From contig CAYQNU010000011.1 in the NCBI GenBank assembly GCA_964419055.1, forward strand, positions 62,001 through 126,000: DNA of 64,000 bases, in the 5' to 3' direction. The DNA is from CAYQNU01 sp964419055. GTDB taxonomy: Bacteria; Bacteroidota; Bacteroidia; Flavobacteriales_D; Parvicellaceae. The notes below the pieces were generated by a model. That model searched no databases. It saw only the letters and a program-made list of their open reading frames with translations, and was not told where the DNA came from. Made by a program: the position numbers and the translations under genes. How positions within the stretch are numbered: position 1 is the first letter of the stretch; every line of letters begins with the position of its first letter. Below are positions 1 to 7,681 of this stretch, piece after piece.

Positions 1-762
1 TGCATGGTCTTCTTTTGGGAATTTTTTAAAATGAATGGTCAATTTTGAATGATGTAATTTTCTCAATTGTGCAGCTAATTTTTTTGCGTCATTTTCCATT
101 ACTTTGCCTTCTTTGCCAACACCAATATGAACATGAATTGGTGAAATCAATTTTGAAAAAGTAGTTTTGTTAATTCCTTTAAATAGCGATTGATTATCCC
201 ACCAAAGACTGGGACTCGTTATAAAATAATGACTAAATAATGCTGGGTTTTTAATTAAAATTTCTGTCGCTAATAATCCTCCCAATGATTGACCCACTAT
301 ATAGGACTTTGAAGAAGTTTTGAATAGGTTATTAACATAGGGCTTTAGTTCTCGTTCTATAAATTGAATAAAATTATCCGAGCCACCTGTTGTTGGAAAA
401 GCTCGTTTTTGTGCCGTATCACTGGAAGGAAATGTAAAGTCTCTTTTTCTGTCAATGTTAGCTATTCCCACAACGATTGTATTCGGAATAGTATAATACA
501 GGCTCAAAAACTGCACTAATCCTGCTACATGCAAAAAGTCTTCATCGAGCGAACCATCTAAAAGATATATAATATCATATACGCTATCCTTTGAGTAGTT
601 TGAGGGTTTATAAATGTTGATAGATCTGTTTTCTTTTAATATGGAAGATGGAATAGAATGAGAAACACCAATTGAAATGGGTTGTTGTTGCGCAGTGGTG
701 CATATAATCAGCAAACTACATAAACTAGTCAATAAACTCTTAAGAATTAATTGGTGGTTCAT
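1..762 (-). CDS. Alpha/beta-hydrolase putative esterase (3' end cut by window edge)
   Basis: The ORF starts at the ATG at 760-762 and is open to base 1, so the C-terminus lies outside the window (254 codons visible). It begins with a Sec signal peptide ending around ICTTAQQQ, so the product is periplasmic or secreted. The body matches the putative esterase / siderophore-esterase fold (Fes/IroE, esterase D class): an early YLLDG segment, the nucleophile elbow VGQSLGG with its GxSxG serine, and a KEDHA segment at the very edge that probably carries the catalytic histidine. Its ATG overlaps the stop codon of the Kunitz-like gene upstream (TAATG), so the two are very likely translated from one mRNA. 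Substrate unknown; family call is confident. Confidence 0.85.
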   Translation of the reverse strand, partial: MNHQLILKSLLTSLCSLLIICTTAQQQPISIGVSHSIPSSILKENRSINIYKPSNYSKDSVYDIIYLLDGSLDEDFLHVAGLVQFLSLYYTIPNTIVVGIANIDRKRDFTFPSSDTAQKRAFPTTGGSDNFIQFIERELKPYVNNLFKTSSKSYIVGQSLGGLLATEILIKNPALFSHYFITSPSLWWDNQSLFKGINKTTFSKLISPIHVHIGVGKEGKVMENDAKKLAAQLRKLHHSKLTIHFKKFPKEDHA

Positions 763-1019
763 TATTTAGAAGTATTGCAAATACACGATTCACATTCAGT
801 TTGGGTTGCAAATCCTTTTTGAGAGCAACCGGAATAACTAATTTGTTCGCATTGTTGTGTGGCAGCATTATAAAACCATCTTTGAAAAACGGCTAAACAT
901 GCTTCGTTTGTTGGTGCTGTTTCTGAACAAACGGGCGAATTACTTGGAGCACAATCTTTTGAACAAGCTGGTGAGATGATTGAAAGGAGGATTAAGGAAA
1001 TAATTAAGAAGACTTTCAT
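762..1019 (-). CDS. Small lipoprotein with a Kunitz/BPTI-like domain
   Basis: 85 residues. The N-terminus is a lipoprotein signal peptide with lipobox SPAC, giving a lipidated Cys19. The rest is one compact Cys-rich domain matching the Kunitz/BPTI pattern: Cys31, Cys41, then QRWFYN (BPTI RYFYN), Cys57, the Y-x-G-C motif (YSGC, Cys65), a G-F pair, Cys76 and Cys79/Cys81. Aligning Cys41 with BPTI Cys14 makes the P1 residue Leu42, which in animal homologues favours chymotrypsin- or elastase-like targets. The Cys31-Cys41 spacing is one residue longer than in BPTI and the last cysteines are also shifted. It sits between a DUF1801 gene (9-base gap) and an esterase (TAATG overlap). Protease inhibition is inferred from the fold only; Kunitz domains are uncommon in bacteria. 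Confidence 0.75.
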   Translation of the reverse strand: MKVFLIISLILLSIISPACSKDCAPSNSPVCSETAPTNEACLAVFQRWFYNAATQQCEQISYSGCSQKGFATQTECESCICNTSK

Positions 1020-1028
1020 AAAGGTAGT

Positions 1029-1484
1029 TTATTTTACATAATTGTATTCATAAAGCGCTATCCATTCTTGAACCGTCATTTTTGAAACCAATTGTTCAAT
1101 TAAGTCATAAGGTATATCATTCATTTTCTTAAATCGTATGCATGATTTGCCCATATCTAATTTTGTTTTTGCGTGCAATGGATATTGCTCGATAAACCAG
1201 TTTGATAATTTAGGATCAGCATACATTCCCATGTGGTATAGGGCAATGAAGTTTTTTTGTGAAGCAATACCTAAAAATGGAAGAGGGTCGGAAGGAGTAC
1301 AGTGATACCCTTTTGGATAAAGGCTGTGAGGAACAAAATAGGAAATTTGTCCATAGTTAATACCTTCTTCAAAACCTTTAGGTAAATGTTTTAAAATCAG
1401 GTTTCTTAATCGATTCATTGGCTCCAATCTATCCGGAGGTAATTGATTCAAATAATCATCAACATGGGTTCCATTGTAATACAT
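1029..1484 (-). CDS. DUF1801 (YdhG/CyaY-fold) protein
   Basis: 151 residues, probably cytoplasmic because no signal peptide is seen. The sequence follows the DUF1801 pattern: an N-terminal helix with DDYLNQLPP, then EEGINYGQISYFVP, GIASQKNFIALYHMGMY, and a C-terminal CIRFKKMNDIPYDLI segment. The family has a small frataxin/CyaY-like fold; biochemical role is not established, and some relatives are annotated as iron-related without proof. It is the first gene of a probable three-gene unit with the Kunitz-like lipoprotein and the esterase. The 204 bases between it and divergent ettA hold the ettA promoter; I see no clear TAnnTTTG box for this gene. Confidence 0.8.
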   Translation of the reverse strand: MYYNGTHVDDYLNQLPPDRLEPMNRLRNLILKHLPKGFEEGINYGQISYFVPHSLYPKGYHCTPSDPLPFLGIASQKNFIALYHMGMYADPKLSNWFIEQYPLHAKTKLDMGKSCIRFKKMNDIPYDLIEQLVSKMTVQEWIALYEYNYVK

Positions 1485-1652
1485 AGTGCTGAGTTTATAT
1501 ATTGTATAAATTTGTAAAGTGTAAAGTGCGAAGTTAATGAACTTTATTTAGATGATAATATGCATTCAACTTATTTTAACGTGATTCAATAGCAATTAGA
1601 TTCGATTTAAGAATGATGCGAAATTTCATTTTACATTTGATTTTCTTTTTGC

Positions 1653-1660
1653 TACTTTTG
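1653..1660 (+). promoter_or_regulatory. Bacteroidota -7 box (TACTTTTG) for ettA
   Basis: TACTTTTG fits TAnnTTTG exactly and lies 28 bases before the ettA ATG, predicting a leader of about 20-25 bases. A TTTG at 1636-1639 could be part of an upstream element, but its spacing is shorter than usual. Confidence 0.6.
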
Positions 1661-1688
1661 TATTTCAATAAAATTAATTCAAAATACT

Positions 1689-3380
1689 ATGTCAGTAGAC
1701 GATAAAAAAATTATATTTTCGATGGTGAATGTGTCCAAACAAACACCACAGGGTAAACAAATACTTAAAAACATTTATCTTTCTTTTTATTACGGAGCCA
1801 AAATCGGAATTTTAGGTCTCAATGGAGCAGGAAAGTCAACTGTGATGCGGATTATTGCAGGTTTGGATAAACAATATCAAGGTGATGTTGTATTTTCGGA
1901 TGGTTACACAGTGGGTTATTTACCTCAAGAACCTGATTTGGATGAAAATAAAACGGTTAAAGAAATTGTGCAAGAGGGTGTGCAAGAAACGGTAGATGCA
2001 TTAGCGGAATTTGAAGAAATTAACAATCTTTTTATGGACGAAGAAATTCTAAATGATCCTGATAAAATGGATGCATTGATTATTCGTCAAGGAAAGGTTC
2101 AGGAAAAGATTGACCAACTCAATGCTTGGGATTTAGATTCCAAATTAGAATTGGCCATGGATGCCTTACGCACACCAGACGGTGATACGCCTATAAAAAA
2201 TCTTTCGGGTGGTGAGCGAAGACGTGTTGCTTTGTGTAGATTGTTGTTGAAGCAACCCGATATTTTATTATTAGATGAGCCAACCAACCACTTAGATGCT
2301 GAATCGGTACATTGGTTAGAGTTGCATTTACAACAATACGCAGGTACCGTTATTGCCGTTACCCACGATAGATATTTCTTAGATAACGTGGCCGGATGGA
2401 TTTTAGAGTTGGATAGAGGAGAGGGTATACCTTACAAAGGCAATTACTCATCTTGGTTAGAGCAAAAATCAAAACGTTTGCAACAAGAAGAGAAAACAGA
2501 AAGCAAACGTCAAAAAGCTTTGCAACGTGAGTTAGATTGGGTGCGTCAAGGAGCCAAAGGTCGTCAAGCAAAAGGTAAAGCTCGTTTGAATAACTACGAA
2601 GCGATGTTGAGTCAAGATATTAAAGAGAAAGAAGAGAAAATTGAAATTCCAATTCCTAACGGTCCGCGTTTAGGTAACGAAGTTATTGAAGCAGTGAATG
2701 TTTCAAAAGCTTATGGAGATCGATTATTATACGAAAACCTAAACTTTAAATTACCACCAGCAGGTATTGTTGGGATTATTGGGCCTAATGGTGTGGGTAA
2801 AACTACGCTGTTCAAAATGATTATGAAAGAGGAAGAACCAACGGAGGGTTCTTTCAAAATCGGAGATACCGTGAAAATAGGTTACGTAGATCAACGACAC
2901 AAAGATGTGGACGTTAACAAATCGGTTTATGATGTGTTGAGTGGCGGTAGTGAAAACATTGAAGTAGGTGGAAAATCAATCAATGCACGAGCTTATGTGA
3001 GTCGTTTCAACTTCAACGGTGCTGATCAACAAAAGAAAGTAGGAGTGCTGTCAGGTGGGGAGCGTAACCGTTTGCATTTAGCAATGACGTTGAAAACAGA
3101 AGCCAACGTATTATTATTAGATGAGCCAACCAACGATATTGACATCAATACTTTACGAGCATTAGAGGAAGGTATCGAAAGTTTTGCAGGATGTGCCGTT
3201 GTTATTTCCCACGATAGATGGTTTTTAGATCGTATTTGTACCCATATTTTAGCTTTTGAAGGCGATTCATCGGTTTATTTCTTTGAAGGTTCGTATTCAG
3301 AATACGAAGAAAACCGTAAGAAAAGATTGGGAGCTGATATCGTTCCTACTCGAGTTAAATATAAGAAATTGGTGAGGTAG
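1689..3380 (+). CDS. ettA: Energy-dependent translational throttle protein EttA (ABC-F ATPase)
   Basis: 563 residues, the normal EttA length. Two ABC ATPase domains in tandem without membrane segments: Walker A GLNGAGKST at 43-51 and GPNGVGKTT near 364; signatures LSGGERRR and LSGGERNR; Walker B LLLDEPTNHLD and LLLDEPTNDID. The stretch between domains is charged and helical, as expected for the P-site tRNA interaction motif of ABC-F factors. EttA binds the ribosomal E site and gates entry into elongation according to ATP/ADP ratio. It is monocistronic here: own promoter box at 1653 and a strong hairpin terminator straight after the stop. The Asn-Asp in the second Walker B (TNDID) is common in EttA. 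Confidence 0.95.
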   Translation: MSVDDKKIIFSMVNVSKQTPQGKQILKNIYLSFYYGAKIGILGLNGAGKSTVMRIIAGLDKQYQGDVVFSDGYTVGYLPQEPDLDENKTVKEIVQEGVQETVDALAEFEEINNLFMDEEILNDPDKMDALIIRQGKVQEKIDQLNAWDLDSKLELAMDALRTPDGDTPIKNLSGGERRRVALCRLLLKQPDILLLDEPTNHLDAESVHWLELHLQQYAGTVIAVTHDRYFLDNVAGWILELDRGEGIPYKGNYSSWLEQKSKRLQQEEKTESKRQKALQRELDWVRQGAKGRQAKGKARLNNYEAMLSQDIKEKEEKIEIPIPNGPRLGNEVIEAVNVSKAYGDRLLYENLNFKLPPAGIVGIIGPNGVGKTTLFKMIMKEEEPTEGSFKIGDTVKIGYVDQRHKDVDVNKSVYDVLSGGSENIEVGGKSINARAYVSRFNFNGADQQKKVGVLSGGERNRLHLAMTLKTEANVLLLDEPTNDIDINTLRALEEGIESFAGCAVVISHDRWFLDRICTHILAFEGDSSVYFFEGSYSEYEENRKKRLGADIVPTRVKYKKLVR

Positions 3381-3395
3381 AATTGTTTTAAAATT

Positions 3396-3429
3396 AAAAA
3401 GCCACTTATCGATGATGAGTGGCTTTTTT
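3396..3429. terminator. Rho-independent terminator, probably bidirectional
   Basis: Stem AAAAAGCCACT / AGTGGCTTTTTT around a short inner hairpin. The T-run on the + strand serves ettA, and the A-run (T-run on the - strand) can serve the convergent gene ending at 3447. Confidence 0.85.
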
Positions 3430-3446
3430 GTTATGAATAAAAATTA

Positions 3447-3851
3447 TTACCCATTTTCAAAAAGAGCGGTCTCTACTCGCTTTCCTTGGTTGTCTATGAA
3501 ATAGATTAAATGATCTCCATCTTTGTTTTCAAAAATGTAATAAGTAATGGTGGTGCCTATTATTGATTTTTTTAACGATTTCTCTACATTCACGGCTTTA
3601 GTAAGTGTTAATGTATAAGAGCAGTCATCTAACCAAATAATTCTAAAAATAAAACGTTGTTTTTCATCTTCGTATTTTTCAATTTGTTTGCGTTTTCCGC
3701 GATCAATATACACGAAACCACCATTAGGTGATGAACAATAGTATCGCCCTATTTTCAAATCTTCACAATCCAATTTTTGTTGCGCACTTATTGGTTTTAA
3801 AATGCTGATTAATAGAGTTAAAATAAAAATCATTTGTAGTGATACTTTCAT
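3447..3851 (-). CDS. Small secreted protein of unknown function
   Basis: 134 residues with a clear Sec signal peptide ending near PISAQQK. The mature part is about 110 residues and beta-rich, with two cysteines early (CEDLKIGRYYC) and one in DDCSYTLTLTK that could form disulfides. I recognise the general type (short secreted flavobacterial proteins with a CEDLKxGxFYC start) but no assigned function. Its ATG overlaps the stop of the methyltransferase gene upstream (ATGA, 4 bases), so it is translationally coupled to it. It ends next to the bidirectional terminator shared with ettA. Confidence 0.65.
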   Translation of the reverse strand: MKVSLQMIFILTLLISILKPISAQQKLDCEDLKIGRYYCSSPNGGFVYIDRGKRKQIEKYEDEKQRFIFRIIWLDDCSYTLTLTKAVNVEKSLKKSIIGTTITYYIFENKDGDHLIYFIDNQGKRVETALFENG

Positions 3852-5185
3852 ATGGAAGTAGCGATAAATTGATTGATTGAAAAATTACCTTTTAGGTTTG
3901 AATTATAAATTTTTAATTCATTAGGATAGTAATTATTGAATCGATTGCCCATTGATTTTATCCACCCTAAAGGCAGATTATTATACGTTAAAATAACCCA
4001 TCCTAAAGTGGTATTGTCCAGTACAAAATTCTCTTTTTTTAAAAAAGAAACCGCTTGGTCATAATTTAATTCCACTTGTGGAAAGAGATCTAAATTAATA
4101 CTACTGTTTAGCAATAAGTCATGTTCGGGATGTAGTTTGGTTTTAATAAATTTTCCAATTTTTGTTCCGAATTGAACAATTCTGCAATGCTGTTGCAAAG
4201 CATATAATTGATTACTGTAATTAGTGGGGAAAAGATAAAGCATTTCAGCGTATTCAAAATAATCTAAAGATGTTAAAGAATGGTTTTTGAATTGAATGAT
4301 TGAGGCTAATTGTTGTTTTAAAGAATGTGGTACAGGTTTGATATCTTTTGAGGTTACATTTTTTAAACGCTTTTCGATTGAATGTGTTGATTTTGATAAG
4401 AATGACATATAAAATCCTTCACCCTTAATTTTATTTGGGTAAAATTGATATCCATTTTCAGTAACTACAATGTCAGAAGAAGGTAACACTGGTAATCGCT
4501 GGATCTCTAAATCCCATTCGTTACAAAAAAAGCCAATGTTTTGGTCGTTTTCTTTTTCATTGAAAGTACAAGTACTGTAGATCAATAATCCATTTTCCTT
4601 TAAAGCGGGTAGAATATCTTTTACAATATCTCTTTGACGAATAACGCAATTTTCAACATTAGTAAGAGACCATTCACTTCGGGCGTTTACATCTTTTCTA
4701 AACATGCCTTCACCACTGCAAGGTGCATCAATTAAAATGATATCAAACATTCCTTCCAATTGCCCTAAAAATGCAGGTTCAGAATTGGTGACAATTGAAT
4801 TAGGATTTCCCCATTTGGTGCAATTTTCGGCTAATATTTTGGCCCTTGATCGAATTAATTCATTAGAAACAATCAAACTATTAGGAAACAAATCCATTAA
4901 ATGAGTGCTTTTACCTCCTGGAGCGGCACATAAGTCTAAAATAACTAAGGGCGCATGAAGGTCAACTAATTGTTTCAATTGTTCCAAGAACATAGAAGAT
5001 GCCTCTTGCACATAATAGGCTCCTTGATGAAACAAAGGGTCAATAGTAAAAATGGGTCTTTCTGACAAATAATAGCCTGTTGAACACCAATCCACAGATG
5101 TTAAATTTGATAAAAAGTTGGCGTCAATTTTTTTTGAATTTATCCTTATGGAGAGTGAGGGCTCGGTATCTAACGATTCAATCAA
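3848..5185 (-). CDS. RsmF/NOL1-NOP2-Sun family RNA cytosine-5 methyltransferase (true start probably upstream)
   Basis: AdoMet-dependent methyltransferase that should make m5C in rRNA or tRNA. Visible motifs: the AdoMet site LDLCAAPGGKSTHL, motif IV DAPCSGEGMFRKD, and motif VI YSTCTFNEKEND with the catalytic cysteine; a C-terminal RNA-binding region (NNLPLGWIKSMGNRFNNYYP) resembles the RsmF/YebU tail. The first usable start codon in frame is the TTG at 5183-5185, but homology appears to continue upstream: codons 5186-5239 read like the family N-terminus (IPNDFIDN) and the frame stays open to a TGA at 5276-5278. That stretch contains no ATG, GTG or TTG; only ATT (5258-5260, 5255-5257) or ATA candidates exist. 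It follows dnaB on the same strand and its stop overlaps the next gene by ATGA. Confidence 0.85.
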   Translation of the reverse strand: MIESLDTEPSLSIRINSKKIDANFLSNLTSVDWCSTGYYLSERPIFTIDPLFHQGAYYVQEASSMFLEQLKQLVDLHAPLVILDLCAAPGGKSTHLMDLFPNSLIVSNELIRSRAKILAENCTKWGNPNSIVTNSEPAFLGQLEGMFDIILIDAPCSGEGMFRKDVNARSEWSLTNVENCVIRQRDIVKDILPALKENGLLIYSTCTFNEKENDQNIGFFCNEWDLEIQRLPVLPSSDIVVTENGYQFYPNKIKGEGFYMSFLSKSTHSIEKRLKNVTSKDIKPVPHSLKQQLASIIQFKNHSLTSLDYFEYAEMLYLFPTNYSNQLYALQQHCRIVQFGTKIGKFIKTKLHPEHDLLLNSSINLDLFPQVELNYDQAVSFLKKENFVLDNTTLGWVILTYNNLPLGWIKSMGNRFNNYYPNELKIYNSNLKGNFSINQFIATSI

Positions 5186-5279
5186 TTCTTGACAATTGAT
5201 CCATTTAGAGGAACAATTGTCGATAAAATCGTTTGGTATGTTTACAGATTCTGAAATAATTACTGCTGAATGAATTCAA

Positions 5280-6842
5280 TTAAAAGGGAGCATCGTCATC
5301 GTCATCAAAACTTTCAAAGTCATTGTTCATTTTTGAAGGAATGGTTCTCGGCATGTCTTCATCAAAATCACGTGCTGGTTTCATACCCGAAGAGGCAGGA
5401 TAATCATCCATATTAAAAGTGTCTAAATTGTCGAACTTAGCGAATTTACCGATGAATTTTAATCGAACATCCTCTAATGATCCATTTCTATGTTTTGCTA
5501 TAATGATTTCAGCCTGACCCGCACAAGGCGTGTTATCTGGCCATTGTTCCAATTGATAATATTCTGGGCGGTAAATAAAACAAACAATATCAGCATCTTG
5601 CTCAATAGCTCCCGACTCCCTCAAATCTGATAGCATAGGACGTTTATCACCACCTCTAGTTTCAACCGAACGACTCAATTGCGATAAAGCAATAATGGGA
5701 ACGTTCAATTCTTTAGCAATCTCCTTTATAGAACGAGAAATGGTAGAAATTTCTTCTTGTCTATTTCCTCCATTACCACCTGCGGTCATTAATTGTAAGT
5801 AATCAATAACGATGATTTGAATATCATGTTGCGCTTTTAAACGTCTACATTTTGCTCTCAATTCAAATACAGATAAGGCAGGAGTGTCATCAATAAATAG
5901 AGGCGCTTGTGCTAATTTTTTAGTTCTTTCAAATAATTGATTGAATTTGTCTCGTGTAAAATTACCCTTTCTAATGTCTTCAGCAGGAATTTCTGCTTCT
6001 CCAGAAATCAAACGATTTACTAGTTGTAAGGAACTCATCTCTAAAGAAAAAACAGCACAAGCATTGTTGTATTTAACCGCAACATTCCTTGCCATAGAAA
6101 GTACAAAAGCCGTTTTCCCCATACCAGGTCGTGCAGCTAAAACGATCATATCTGAGCGCTGCCAACCCGAGGTAACTTTATCTAATTCTGTAAAACCTGT
6201 TGGCACTCCACTTAAACCATCTTCACGTTGCATGGCTGCTTCAATCTCGCGTGTGGCTTGCAAAACTAAGTCAGCCATCATATCATAATTCTTGCGAATG
6301 TTCCCTTCAGCTACCTTAAATAAAGAGGCTTCGGCTTCATCCAACAAATCGAATACATCGGTGGTTTCGTCATAGGCTTTTTGGATTACATTTGACGAAA
6401 TTTTTATCAATTCTCTCAAAATATGCTTTTGAGAAATAATTCGAGCGTGATTTTCAGTATTTGCCGTAGAAGCCACTCGATTAGTCAATTGACTAATGTA
6501 ATAAGGTCCACCTACTTCATCTAATTCTCCTTTTTTACGTAATTGTTGCGTTACTGTAAGAATATCTATAGGATTAGAACTGGCAAAAAGGTCTTTGATG
6601 GCAGCGTAAATTTTTTGATGTCCATCTTTATAAAAACTTTCAGGTTGTAGGATGTCAATAACATCATTTACGGGCTCTTTGGCAAGCATGAGTGCTCCCA
6701 AAACAGCTTCTTCCATATCCAAAGACTGGGGAGGTAATTTTCCTCCTGGTGAAATTAATTGAACAGAATTGGCATTTACTTTTCTTTTACCATTACCTGA
6801 ACCTGCTTGTATATTGAGTAATTCTCCTACTGATTTCGACAT
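5280..6842 (-). CDS. dnaB: Replicative DNA helicase DnaB
   Basis: Hexameric 5'-3' helicase of the replication fork. The N-terminal DnaB domain (SLDMEEAVLGALM onward) interacts with primase; the C-terminal RecA-like domain has Walker A ARPGMGKTA near residue 235, Walker B IIVIDYLQLM, the LSQLSRSVE motif, and the arginine-containing ADIVCFIYRPEYY segment. The acidic tail (DDDDDAPF) is usual in Bacteroidota. An in-frame ATG at 6860 exists, but I chose MSKSVGELL at 6842: a TACCTTTG promoter box sits at 6847-6854, so the upstream ATG would not be in the transcript. The mRNA would then be essentially leaderless. No intein insertion seen. Confidence 0.95.
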   Translation of the reverse strand: MSKSVGELLNIQAGSGNGKRKVNANSVQLISPGGKLPPQSLDMEEAVLGALMLAKEPVNDVIDILQPESFYKDGHQKIYAAIKDLFASSNPIDILTVTQQLRKKGELDEVGGPYYISQLTNRVASTANTENHARIISQKHILRELIKISSNVIQKAYDETTDVFDLLDEAEASLFKVAEGNIRKNYDMMADLVLQATREIEAAMQREDGLSGVPTGFTELDKVTSGWQRSDMIVLAARPGMGKTAFVLSMARNVAVKYNNACAVFSLEMSSLQLVNRLISGEAEIPAEDIRKGNFTRDKFNQLFERTKKLAQAPLFIDDTPALSVFELRAKCRRLKAQHDIQIIVIDYLQLMTAGGNGGNRQEEISTISRSIKEIAKELNVPIIALSQLSRSVETRGGDKRPMLSDLRESGAIEQDADIVCFIYRPEYYQLEQWPDNTPCAGQAEIIIAKHRNGSLEDVRLKFIGKFAKFDNLDTFNMDDYPASSGMKPARDFDEDMPRTIPSKMNNDFESFDDDDDAPF

Positions 6843-6846
6843 ACTA

Positions 6847-6854
6847 CAAAGGTA
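6847..6854 (-). promoter_or_regulatory. -7 box (TACCTTTG) of dnaB, adjacent to the start codon
   Basis: TACCTTTG on the minus strand is followed by TAGT and then the ATG of dnaB. With initiation a few bases after the box, the transcript would begin at or next to the ATG. Confidence 0.6.
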
Positions 6855-6935
6855 CGGCAATTACATCTTGATTTTTCAATCAAAAGTGAAAAAAAGTTTT
6901 GAGTAAGGGTTTTCAACAATTGTGTATATCAAATT

Positions 6936-7493
6936 CTAGGAAACATGCACCATGTCGAGGTATTTTATGATTTGATTGCAATATTCCTCAAAATCAGTTT
7001 CATTGTTGGCAATCATCATATCAAAATACGGTTTATTTTCTTCGCTCATTCTGCCTACTTTCAAGTGAGCATTTGATTTAAGCACAACATAACGAAGCGG
7101 AATATTGGAATAATTATTTAAATCAATAAGAATATCAAAATGCTCTTGAAGAAAATTCTCTACCACTACATTTGTAGGAATTCCTTTCCAATCTAAATCC
7201 TTTTTAGTGAAAAAATCAAAATCTAAACGGGTTACTAAATACGATGGATTTTCTTTTTTATCGTCCCAATAGCCTAATAAAAAGACTCTTTTTGTGCCAA
7301 ATTCTCCTTTTATAAATTTGGCAAACTTAGCGGCATAATTGTAGGATTCTTGATCTTCAATTTTAAATAATAATGCAATAGATTTAGCATCATTGATATT
7401 GATCAACTTAGCTTTTCGTTTATTCAACGAAAGCATCATTTTCTTTAAATATCGATGACCAGCTTTTATCCGTATGCTATCTCCAATTGCCAT
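6936..7493 (-). CDS. DUF6913-like conserved Bacteroidota protein
   Basis: 185 residues from the ATG at 7491-7493 (MAIGDSIRIKAG). A nominal TTG start three codons earlier is really the last three bases of a TACATTTG promoter box. The protein is soluble, with a basic N-terminal helix (YLKKMMLSLNKRKAKLI), a central alpha/beta part (FLLGYWDDKK) and a segment FDILIDLNNYSNIPLRYVVLKSNAHLKVG that I associate with the uncharacterised DUF6913 family. No catalytic motif is apparent. It lies upstream of dnaB on the same strand with a 93-base gap containing the dnaB box, so it has its own transcript and may also read into dnaB. Confidence 0.6.
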   Translation of the reverse strand: MAIGDSIRIKAGHRYLKKMMLSLNKRKAKLININDAKSIALLFKIEDQESYNYAAKFAKFIKGEFGTKRVFLLGYWDDKKENPSYLVTRLDFDFFTKKDLDWKGIPTNVVVENFLQEHFDILIDLNNYSNIPLRYVVLKSNAHLKVGRMSEENKPYFDMMIANNETDFEEYCNQIIKYLDMVHVS

Positions 7494-7499
7494 ATAGTA

Positions 7500-7507
7500 C
7501 AAATGTA
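7500..7507 (-). promoter_or_regulatory. -7 box (TACATTTG) for the DUF6913-like gene
   Basis: TACATTTG followed by TACTAT and then ATG, so a leaderless or nearly leaderless transcript is predicted. The TTG inside the box mimics a start codon. Confidence 0.55.
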
Positions 7508-7584
7508 AATAACTTATTGTAAAGCAAAATAGTTTTGATAAGACTTTATCACCAATAGTTTATTTATAAACTAAAATATGGTAC

Positions 7585-7622
7585 AATAAATCCCCACCGT
7601 CATTCAACAGCGGGGATTTATT
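7585..7622 (-). terminator. Terminator hairpin after the S74/T9SS gene
   Basis: AATAAATCCCC / GGGGATTTATT stem with a 16-base loop, 60 bases downstream of the stop of the interrupted T9SS gene. The AT-rich half of the stem gives a T-rich 3' side. Confidence 0.7.
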
Positions 7623-7681
7623 AATGTAACAACTTGATCCATTAACCAACTGCTATATTAGAAAATTGTTACATTAAACAT

